Of a DNA stretch of 12,574 bases, positions 1 through 5,098 are shown in pieces. Position 1 is the first letter of the stretch. Each line of letters begins with the position of its first letter. The notes below the pieces were generated by a model. It searched no databases and had not been told where the DNA came from. It saw only the letters and a list, made by a program, of their open reading frames with translations. The position numbers were made by a program, and so were the translations under genes. This stretch comes from Treponema sp. GTDB taxonomy: Bacteria; Spirochaetota; Spirochaetia; Treponematales; Breznakiellaceae. The stretch covers positions 1-12,574 of the forward strand of contig JAISZE010000095.1 in NCBI GenBank assembly GCA_031269405.1. Direction: 5' to 3'.

Positions 1-902
1 TAGAAGACGCCCTTCTCAAGACCTTTAAGAATTTCATCCTTCCCAAGGAGGTAGGTTTGGCTTTCGTAATAATACTGATCAAAAGAGACGCCGGTGCGCC
101 GGTAGGTTTCCTGCATGCCCCTGATGGTCCAGGCGTTCATCTTCTTCCAGAGCTCTACGGTTTCCGCGTCCCCTGCTTCCCATTTGCGGAGCAACTCCTG
201 GGCCCGGCTTTCCGCGCCGGGATCTTCCTGGCTCATTTTATGGAACCTGACGTACCAGTCCCCTACAAAACGGTCGCTCTTGACCCCTTCGGACTCAGGG
301 GTCCTGTTTTCGCCGTGTTCCTTATACGCAAGCATGGACTTACAGATATGGACCCCCCGGTCGTTGATGATGCAGACTTTGCGGACTTCCGCACCGCAGG
401 CCCTGAGGATGCGGGAAACGCTTTCCCCGAGGACATCGTTGCGGAGGTGCCCCAGGTGGAGGGGTTTATTAGTATTAGGACTTGAAAATTCCACCATGAT
501 CCTGGTCCCGTTAAGGGCGCCGGGCCTGCCGAAATCCCCCGGCTCCCCGGTTTCAGCGCCGCCGTTTTCAGCCAGGATCTCCTTCAGAATAATTCCTGCG
601 GTTTCGCCCCGGTCAAGGCGCACATTCACATAGGGCCCCTCGGAGGTAAAACTGCCGCCAGCCGGAACAGCCTGTTCCGCAGCCAGCTTATCGCAGACCA
701 GCCTGGCGATCTGGGGCGGCCCTTTGCGCAGGAGTTTAGCGTAACTGAACATAGGGAAACCAAGGTCCCCCATTTCGGGCTTAGGCGGAATTTCAGCCGT
801 TATCCGGGGGGCCTCAATAACATCATTAAGCCCCGCGTCTTTACACAAGGCGTTTAAAGCACCTGAGATGCGGATTTTCCAGGGTTCTTTGTAGTCAAAC
901 AT
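1..902 (-). CDS. argS: Arginyl-tRNA synthetase, N-terminal 300 residues (3' end beyond window)
   Basis: Class I aminoacyl-tRNA synthetase that charges tRNA-Arg with arginine in the cytoplasm. I translated the reverse strand from ATG at 902. Residues 1 to about 95 fit the additional N-terminal tRNA-recognition domain of ArgS. Around residues 141-155 the protein reads SSPNTNKPLHLGHLRN, the ArgS form of the class I HIGH signature, with HLGH at residues 149-152 (447-458). Further typical stretches follow (IINDRGVHICKSMLAY; MQETYRRTGVSFDQYYYES). The KMSKS loop and anticodon-binding domain lie beyond base 1, so about half of the usual 560-590 residues are seen. The start at 902 is the first codon after a very good promoter, and there is no Shine-Dalgarno site. 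The gene is co-oriented with the DUF5312-like gene but has its own promoter. Identity is secure. The exact start is inferred. Confidence 0.96.
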   Translation of the reverse strand, partial: MFDYKEPWKIRISGALNALCKDAGLNDVIEAPRITAEIPPKPEMGDLGFPMFSYAKLLRKGPPQIARLVCDKLAAEQAVPAGGSFTSEGPYVNVRLDRGETAGIILKEILAENGGAETGEPGDFGRPGALNGTRIMVEFSSPNTNKPLHLGHLRNDVLGESVSRILRACGAEVRKVCIINDRGVHICKSMLAYKEHGENRTPESEGVKSDRFVGDWYVRFHKMSQEDPGAESRAQELLRKWEAGDAETVELWKKMNAWTIRGMQETYRRTGVSFDQYYYESQTYLLGKDEILKGLEKGVF

Positions 903-910
903 GCTGGGTT

Positions 911-939
911 ATTATAAACAGGGTACGAAGGCATATCAA
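911..939 (-). promoter_or_regulatory. argS promoter, leaderless configuration
   Basis: On the reverse strand TTGATA (939-934) is separated by exactly 17 bases from a perfect TATAAT (916-911). Only 8 bases (AACCCAGC) lie between the -10 and the argS ATG at 902. Transcription normally starts about 6-8 bases past the -10, so the mRNA would begin at or within two bases of the start codon. The promoter lies between the stop of the upstream gene (957) and argS. Confidence 0.8.
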
Positions 940-956
940 GCGGAAACGGCGCAGGT

Positions 957-2663
957 TCATCTTCCTGCTTCCATGACGTCAATATCGTCAAGGATTTGAA
1001 TGACCTTCTGGAATTTCTGAACCGCCTCGGATATTTCATTGATGAATTCAGCGCCTTTCCCTGCCATTTTCTGCATATTAGCAAGGGCGCCGTATTTCCC
1101 CTTAACGTCTTTGTCGAGAATACCGTTAAGGACATTAATCATGCTCCGTGCTGCCCGCCTGGCGGAATCCACGATACCCAGGGCTTCACCGGATGCTTCT
1201 TCTATCACAATTTGAATCTTCCGCCGTTTGACCGGCAGGGATGACATGTCCTGCCTGGCCTGGGCATACCGTTTTCCGTAATCGCCTGAAGGGGAGATCT
1301 TCATTTCGAATTTACGGATATCGTCTTCAAGTTTGATAATCTCATTATAACTTTCGGCAAATTCCGTGCGGTTCTCTTTGTGGATAAATTCGCCGTCAAT
1401 GAGTATAGGCCGTAACACTTTGTTAATATCAGCCATAAAAACCACGGAATAAAAGGTGAGAAGGAATGAGAGGCTAAAAGTCCCCTTAATAGGGAGGCCT
1501 TCGGGGTTGGCGTCTGAAATAGTGTTCCCCAGGATCTTGAGGTTAGTGCCTTTGAGGAAATAACGGAACGAATCGAGAAGCTCCCGGTGGCGGCGTTCCC
1601 GCATGTAGTCGGCGAAGAGGGCTTCGATGCGGCGTTTCCAGTACTCGCGATAGACCGCAAACCAATCTTCGCCGCCTGAAATTTCATGAGGCGAGATAGT
1701 CATATTTTTCCCCGCGCAGCGGAGGATTTTGGTAAGAGGCACCTGTTTGTTGAATTCCCGGATAACCGCCAGGGCGTCTTCGGCCCGGGCCAGGAGGGAA
1801 CGGATTTCCTTGTTGATGTCAAATCCATTCTCACCTACCCGTTCCTGGAGGAGAAAAACAAAGAGGGACTCCAAAAGGGGCATAGGCGGAATAGCTCTGA
1901 GGGAAAGCAGTATATTATTGAGGGATGAAAGCAGTTCCCTGACAATGTTAACCGAACAGCTCTGGCCGTTTACCGGGGGATCGAAGGAAAAAGCCATGAT
2001 CACCCGGTCAAAGGAAAAAGACGCCAGTTCCTTAAGACAGTACAAAGACCGGGCGTCGAAATACATAGTCTCCCGCAGGTCGCCGGTAATTTCCTCAAGG
2101 GCGTCTTCCATGGCCTTGAAGGCCATGTGCCGAAGTTCCAGTTCTGACGCATCAGGGAATTGTTCACCCAAAACACCGGGATCCGTCCCGGCCTGGAGCT
2201 TTTGATGGATCTGCCCCATTTCAAGGGAACCCAGGAAGCCGTAAAAAACCCCTTTGTCCCGGTTAAACCCCGCGTCCAGGGCGGTGTAGAAGAACCGCGA
2301 CGCTTCCTTGAGGGTTTCAAATTGGCTGAAAAACCCGGGAAGGAGCATACGGTTCTGATAATCGTAAAGCCCCGGGGAAAATTCCTCGATATTCCTGCCC
2401 AGATCGGCCACCTGTCTGTCCTCGAAGATCTTAACCGCAGGCACGGCCTTGAAAAGCCCCAGGATAAAATACCATAGCCGGTAATACCAGGGCAGCCGGG
2501 CATACTGCTCTTCAATACCCGTAACGGGAATCTGCCCGGGCTCCTCAAAATAAAGAGGCTCGTCAGAAATATTAGACTGGCCTTTCAGCTTCTCAAGGAG
2601 ATTGTACCGCTCATCCAGGGACAGCGTGGAAACCAGCTGGTTAAAATTCCCGTTTTCCGCCAT
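957..2663 (-). CDS. Large conserved spirochaete-type protein (DUF5312-like), function unknown
   Basis: 568 residues from ATG at 2663. I recognise the general character of the spirochaete-restricted DUF5312 family from memory, but no function is known to me. It is largely helical. An aromatic, hydrophobic stretch at about residues 57-80 (LPWYYRLWYFILGLFKAV) looks like a membrane anchor or hairpin. The middle is rich in Leu/Phe helices. A second hydrophobic patch (FSLSFLLTFYSVVFMADI) follows at about residues 410-430. The last 120 residues are charged and heptad-like, suggesting a coiled coil. The frame is open further upstream to 2837, but that extension (MLAKTQQRISRTKVY...) runs over the promoter and does not look like protein. 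The 2663 start sits 6 bases after a -10 hexamer. There is no Shine-Dalgarno site. It is divergent from the tRNA operon. Confidence 0.8.
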   Translation of the reverse strand: MAENGNFNQLVSTLSLDERYNLLEKLKGQSNISDEPLYFEEPGQIPVTGIEEQYARLPWYYRLWYFILGLFKAVPAVKIFEDRQVADLGRNIEEFSPGLYDYQNRMLLPGFFSQFETLKEASRFFYTALDAGFNRDKGVFYGFLGSLEMGQIHQKLQAGTDPGVLGEQFPDASELELRHMAFKAMEDALEEITGDLRETMYFDARSLYCLKELASFSFDRVIMAFSFDPPVNGQSCSVNIVRELLSSLNNILLSLRAIPPMPLLESLFVFLLQERVGENGFDINKEIRSLLARAEDALAVIREFNKQVPLTKILRCAGKNMTISPHEISGGEDWFAVYREYWKRRIEALFADYMRERRHRELLDSFRYFLKGTNLKILGNTISDANPEGLPIKGTFSLSFLLTFYSVVFMADINKVLRPILIDGEFIHKENRTEFAESYNEIIKLEDDIRKFEMKISPSGDYGKRYAQARQDMSSLPVKRRKIQIVIEEASGEALGIVDSARRAARSMINVLNGILDKDVKGKYGALANMQKMAGKGAEFINEISEAVQKFQKVIQILDDIDVMEAGR

Positions 2664-2669
2664 AAATAA

Positions 2670-2699
2670 ACTATAAGATGGGGTTCTGCACGAGGTCAA
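2670..2699 (-). promoter_or_regulatory. Promoter of DUF5312-like gene, leaderless configuration
   Basis: TTGACC (2699-2694) and TATAGT (2675-2670) on the reverse strand are 18 bases apart, each one base off consensus. Six bases (TTATTT) separate the -10 from ATG at 2663. Expected transcription start is at the start codon. Upstream sequence has no purine-rich Shine-Dalgarno site. Confidence 0.7.
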
Positions 2700-2770
2700 C
2701 CGGAAAACAGCACGCATGTTCCCGAAAATATTTGATGAACACAGTTTCAGACAAATACTTTTCAAACTTA

Positions 2771-2799
2771 TTGACAAAAAAGAAGCGTTTTTGTAAACT
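2771..2799 (+). promoter_or_regulatory. tRNA-Gln/tRNA-Glu promoter
   Basis: Perfect TTGACA (2771-2776), a 17-base A/T-rich spacer and TAAACT (2794-2799). Expected transcription start is near 2806, giving about 39 bases of 5' leader before tRNA-Gln. The -35 and -10 hexamers are identical to those of the flavodoxin-like gene promoter at 4081-4109. Confidence 0.75.
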
Positions 2800-2844
2800 T
2801 TAGTTCTAGATATGCGTTGTTGTGTTTTTGCAAGCATAGCGCGC

Positions 2845-2915
2845 TCCCCGGTTGTGTAATGGTAGCACGGCAGACTCTGGATCTGCTTGTGGGGGTTCGA
2901 ATCCTCCCTGGGGAA
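2845..2915 (+). tRNA. tRNA-Gln (anticodon CTG)
   Basis: Full cloverleaf. Acceptor TCCCCGG (2845-2851) pairs with CTGGGGA (2908-2914), including one G-U, with discriminator A2915. Anticodon stem GCAGA/TCTGC (2870-2874 and 2882-2886) closes loop CTCTGGA, with anticodon CTG at 2877-2879 reading CAG. T arm is GGGGG-TTCGAAT-CCTCC. The 3' CCA is not encoded (AAC follows), so it must be added after transcription. Confidence 0.95.
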
Positions 2916-2969
2916 AACGGCTGGCCGGCATAACGGCCCGGTCCCGGTAAAACCAACGGGTTTTCCCCC
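2916..2969 (+). other. tRNA spacer with small hairpins
   Basis: The 54-base spacer between the two tRNAs can form GGCCG/CGGCC around GCATAA, and AAAACC (2949-2954)/GGTTTT (2959-2964) with loop AACG. These may guide processing of a tandem precursor or cause partial termination. There is no separate promoter for tRNA-Glu that I can see. Confidence 0.4.
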
Positions 2970-3041
2970 GGCCCCTTCGTCTATTGGTTAGGACATGAGA
3001 TTCTCAATCTTAAAAGAGGGGTTCAATTCCCCTAGGGGCTA
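2970..3041 (+). tRNA. tRNA-Glu (anticodon CTC)
   Basis: Acceptor GGCCCCT (2970-2976) pairs with AGGGGCT (3034-3040), starting with one G-U pair. The discriminator is A3041 and CCA is not encoded. D arm follows the usual TCGTCTA...GGTTAGGA pattern of tRNA-Glu. Anticodon stem TGAGA/TCTTA closes loop TTCTCAA, with anticodon CTC at 3003-3005 reading GAG. T arm is AGGGG-TTCAATT-CCCCT. Starting one base later would place a C-C mismatch in the acceptor, so 2970 is preferred. Confidence 0.95.
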
Positions 3042-3056
3042 AAGCAAGAAAATGGC

Positions 3057-3099
3057 AAAGGTGATGTAATGCCTGCAGGCAGGGGGGCGTACTACCTTT
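3057..3099. terminator. Possible terminator hairpin between tRNA-Glu and apt (convergent)
   Basis: AAAGGT (3057-3062) and ACCTTT (3094-3099) form an outer inverted repeat around a perfect 12-base palindrome TGCCTGCAGGCA (3070-3081). It lies exactly where the tRNA operon (+) and apt (-) converge and reaches into the apt stop codon. Neither strand has a clean U-run after the stem, so intrinsic termination would be weak. Confidence 0.3.
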
Positions 3100-3631
3100 A
3101 TTCGTTGTCGTAAGTAATCAGCGTATGCAGCGGCGTAGGCGCCAGGACTTTTTCGTAGTTTAGAAAGGGAAGGCCAATGACGCCGAAAATTTCAGGAACC
3201 CCAGCGCCCCCGGCAATCAGAAGTTCCCGGGCCGCCCGGAGGGTTCCGCCTGTAGCGATAAGATCGTCCAGCAGGAGGACCCGTTTACCTGCAGGGACAT
3301 CTTCCTGGTGGATCTCGATTTCAGCCTGGGCGTATTCAAGATCGTATTTTTTTGAAAGCGTAATCCCCGGAAGCTTCCCTTTCTTCCGTATCAGGATGAG
3401 GGGGACGCCGGTTCTGGCGGCAAAGGGGGCGGCAAACACGAAACCCCGGGCCTCGATAGCGGCCACGGCGTCTATCCTTTTGTCCTGGTAGATTTCTACC
3501 ATACAGTCGATACAGTACCTGAACGCTTTAGGCTGGGTCAGGACGCTGGTGATATCGTAAAAAAGAACCCCTTTTTTGGGGAAATCAGGTACTTTCCTGA
3601 TATACTCATCGAGATTCAGCTTCTGTCCCAT
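3098..3631 (-). CDS. apt: Adenine phosphoribosyltransferase
   Basis: Converts adenine plus PRPP to AMP and pyrophosphate in cytoplasmic purine salvage. 177 residues, a normal APT length. The N-terminus has the family pattern KVPDFPKKGVLFYDIT (residues 13-28). Next comes IEARGFVFAAPFA (about 59-71). The PRPP-binding loop is VLLLDDLIATGGT at residues 118-130, with the acidic pair D122-D123. The C-terminus carries GVIGLPFLNYEKVL. Start ATG at 3631 has a clear Shine-Dalgarno AAGGAG 6 bases upstream. It lies 47 bases after the flavodoxin-like gene on the same strand, with no separate promoter visible, so the two are probably co-transcribed. Identity is very sure. Confidence 0.97.
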   Translation of the reverse strand: MGQKLNLDEYIRKVPDFPKKGVLFYDITSVLTQPKAFRYCIDCMVEIYQDKRIDAVAAIEARGFVFAAPFAARTGVPLILIRKKGKLPGITLSKKYDLEYAQAEIEIHQEDVPAGKRVLLLDDLIATGGTLRAARELLIAGGAGVPEIFGVIGLPFLNYEKVLAPTPLHTLITYDNE

Positions 3632-3678
3632 GCTGCGCTCCTTTTTAGCGGCATACCCTTTATGTCCCGGTATTCGGG

Positions 3679-4074
3679 TTAAAAATTGTTCGCAATAACT
3701 TTTTCGGCCCAGGCGTTGAGGTCTTTCCGGCCTGCGGCGAAAAGGGGCGCCGGATTAAGGGCTGCACCGGAATCCCTGATGATGCGCGCCAGGTATTGAG
3801 CCGCTTGTTTGGACCCTGGGGAGAATACTCCGCAGGAACGTCCGGCCAGATTGATATGCTGAAGCAGTTCTTCGATGTAGCCAAAAGACGACGGTGTGGG
3901 AACTTCGCATCCAATAAAAAACGCATCTACAGGAAGGAGATCGATTCCTTCAAAATATGCGGCGTCCTTTACCGTTACCTTGCTGCCTTTGAGAACTACC
4001 GCCAAAGCTTCCGCCATTTTGACAGTTGATTCAGCCCCGTCGGTAACAATGAGTATATTCTTCTTGACATTCAC
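3679..4074 (-). CDS. Short flavodoxin-like protein
   Basis: 131 residues, GTG start at 4074. It begins with a flavodoxin-type beta strand and loop, NILIVTDGAESTVKMAEALA (residues 6-25). TDGAEST stands where flavodoxins have the FMN phosphate loop (T/S-x-T-G-x-T) but lacks the exact consensus. Next are VDAFFIGCEVPTPSSFGYIEELLQ (about 49-72) and GRSCGVFSPGSKQAAQYLARII (about 78-99), matching the later strands and helices of the fold. It is shorter than typical flavodoxins (140-175), so FMN binding is uncertain. It could be an electron carrier or a flavodoxin-fold protein of another role. GTG is chosen because it is the first in-frame start and lies 6 bases past the -10. The only nearby ATG (4070) is out of frame. 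First gene of a unit with apt. Confidence 0.75.
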   Translation of the reverse strand: MNVKKNILIVTDGAESTVKMAEALAVVLKGSKVTVKDAAYFEGIDLLPVDAFFIGCEVPTPSSFGYIEELLQHINLAGRSCGVFSPGSKQAAQYLARIIRDSGAALNPAPLFAAGRKDLNAWAEKVIANNF

Positions 4075-4080
4075 GCTTAA

Positions 4081-4109
4081 AGTTTAGTCTTCCTTGCGGA
4101 CTGTGTCAA
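4081..4109 (-). promoter_or_regulatory. Promoter of flavodoxin-like gene and apt, leaderless configuration
   Basis: Perfect TTGACA (4109-4104), 17 bases, TAAACT (4086-4081), then six bases (TTAAGC) to the GTG start at 4074. An AAGGA-like stretch lies inside the promoter spacer, about 16 bases upstream of GTG. That is too far for a normal Shine-Dalgarno site and would not be in the transcript. Confidence 0.75.
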
Positions 4110-4194
4110 TGTTTTTCCACAGATTCCGCGTTACAGGGCCTTTTCCTTAACCCATAAAAGTAGTAATATAGCAATAATCCCAGCGCCAGAGGAG
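4110..4194 (+). promoter_or_regulatory. infA 5' region with Shine-Dalgarno site
   Basis: The Shine-Dalgarno AGAGGAG (4188-4194) lies 5 bases before the GTG start at 4200, which decides that start. The AT-rich stretch around 4164-4178 (TAATATAGCAATAAT) is a plausible -10 area. I find no convincing -35, so the promoter is not placed exactly. Confidence 0.55.
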
Positions 4195-4199
4195 TAATC

Positions 4200-4424
4200 G
4201 TGGCCAAAGAAGAAGCAATAGAAGTTGAAGGGATTGTCCGGGAAGCCCTGCCTAACACCATGTTCCGGGTAGAACTGGACAATCAGAACGGACACCTTAT
4301 TTTAGCCCACCTTTCGGGAAAAATGCGGAAGCACTATATCCGCATCGTCCCCGGCGACCGGGTCCGGGTTGCCTTATCCCCCTACGATTTAAGCAGAGGC
4401 CGGATTATCTACCGCGAACGCTAG
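4200..4424 (+). CDS. infA: Translation initiation factor IF-1
   Basis: 74 residues, the usual IF-1 size. IF-1 is a single OB-fold protein that binds the 30S A site with IF-2 and IF-3 during initiation. The sequence starts [20 protein letters not shown] and continues [14 protein letters not shown] (here [23 protein letters not shown]). It ends with [23 protein letters not shown], all hallmark IF-1 segments. Start is GTG with a strong Shine-Dalgarno AGAGGAG. It is monocistronic, divergent from the flavodoxin-like gene and convergent with smr. IF-1 and IF-3 levels affect leaderless initiation in model bacteria, which makes its presence beside leaderless genes thematically interesting but proves nothing. 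Confidence 0.97.
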   Translation: MAKEEAIEVEGIVREALPNTMFRVELDNQNGHLILAHLSGKMRKHYIRIVPGDRVRVALSPYDLSRGRIIYRER

Positions 4425-4432
4425 CAGTTTGT

Positions 4433-4445
4433 TGCGCGTCGCGCA
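4433..4445. repeat. Perfect short palindrome after infA
   Basis: TGCGCG-T-CGCGCA lies nine bases past the infA stop. It forms a compact GC stem in RNA or a symmetrical site in DNA. No U-run follows, so it is not an intrinsic terminator by itself. It could stabilise the infA mRNA end. Confidence 0.45.
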
Positions 4446-4502
4446 TAAACCTCCAAAACCCGCCGGTTAAGTGATTTTTTACCTTGCACACTGCCAAAGG
4501 AG

Positions 4503-4521
4503 CCCGATAATCGGGATTTTT
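4503..4521 (+). terminator. infA intrinsic terminator
   Basis: CCCGA (4503-4507), loop TAA, TCGGG (4511-4515), followed by ATTTTTG (4516-4522). It is a short GC stem directly followed by a U-run, in the right orientation and about 80 bases past the infA stop. Confidence 0.6.
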
Positions 4522-4546
4522 GTGGTACAAAGTACCGCAAAAATCC
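4514..4546 (+). repeat. 15-bp inverted repeat with 3-base loop
   Basis: Left arm is 4514-4528 (GGATTTTTGTGGTAC), loop AAA, right arm 4532-4546 (GTACCGCAAAAATCC). The only irregular position is T4523 opposite G4537. It is a wobble pair in plus-strand RNA but a C-A mismatch in minus-strand RNA, which favours a plus-strand transcript as the functional one. The left arm contains the U-run of the terminator at 4503-4521, so this stem can only form in transcripts that read through. Confidence 0.7.
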
Positions 4547-4578
4547 ACAAGTGCAACTGGCTCCTAGGAATACAGCAA

Positions 4579-5064
4579 CTACCCCGTCTTTTCGGGGGTT
4601 TCTTTCAGCAATACCCAGGTAGCCCCCTGCCCCCCGGAAGCGCCGGAGTTGTGCCCGCTTTCCCCTGCAAAAGGGCAGTTTTCAATAAATTTTCTGGTAA
4701 TCACCTTCAATACCCCGTTGCCGTTGGAGTGGTTCCCTTTTCCATGAATAACAAGGAGCTTTTCAAGCCCCCTCTCCCTGCTGAGGCCGAAAAAATGTTC
4801 AAGAGTCTCCCAGGCTTCGTCCTGCGTCAGGCCATGGAGATCCACCACAGCATCGGGCTGCTTGCGGAGCAGACGGTGGCGGCGTTCCCAGGCGGCGGTT
4901 TCACCTGCTGTGTTTTCCGCATCCTTGTCCCATACCCCGTTACGGTTCATCCAGGCATTTAAGGGATTGGGTCTTTTAGCAGCCTCATCCTCTATGGCCC
5001 TTTTTTTCCCCCTGGTCCTGGCGGTCTGCCGGTCCCACTCATCCAGGATGTCTCCAAAATCCAT
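4579..5064 (-). CDS. smr: Smr-domain protein
   Basis: 161 residues. Residues 1-65 are charged and non-conserved in appearance. The rest is a Smr (small MutS-related) domain, with DLHGLT at residues 75-80, LLVIHGKGNHS at about 103-113 carrying the HGKG motif (H107-G110), and the C-terminal GATWVLLK strand at about 147-154. Stand-alone Smr proteins are nucleases or nucleic-acid-binding proteins. Some cleave mRNA on collided ribosomes, others act on branched DNA. Which applies here cannot be told from sequence. ATG at 5064 has only an AAGGG immediately upstream, too close for a normal Shine-Dalgarno site. It lies 34 bases after the batD stop on the same strand, so it is probably the last gene of the moxR-bat operon. 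Confidence 0.88.
   Translation of the reverse strand: MDFGDILDEWDRQTARTRGKKRAIEDEAAKRPNPLNAWMNRNGVWDKDAENTAGETAAWERRHRLLRKQPDAVVDLHGLTQDEAWETLEHFFGLSRERGLEKLLVIHGKGNHSNGNGVLKVITRKFIENCPFAGESGHNSGASGGQGATWVLLKETPEKTG
4582..4604 (+). terminator. Second plus-strand terminator-like hairpin inside the smr 3' end
   Basis: CCCCG (4582-4586), loop TCTTTT, CGGGG (4593-4597), then GTTTCTTTC. It lies within the last codons of smr and would stop plus-strand readthrough from infA before it becomes antisense to smr. The U-run is interrupted, so strength is uncertain. Confidence 0.4.
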
Positions 5065-5098
5065 TCCCTTAACCCGCCTTGCGCTGTATCAAACTGTA

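Noticed and set aside
57..633. Plus-strand open frames of 142 and 172 codons
   Set aside because: They are antisense shadows of argS; the reverse-strand translation has unmistakable ArgS motifs.
4484..4565. Insertion sequence or MITE ends
   Set aside because: The inverted repeats are short, interleaved rather than terminal, with no target-site duplication or transposase. A small repeat family remains possible and is noted as a finding.
4471..4962. Plus-strand open frame of 163 codons after infA
   Set aside because: It runs through terminator hairpins and then antisense to smr, whose Smr motifs are clear on the other strand.
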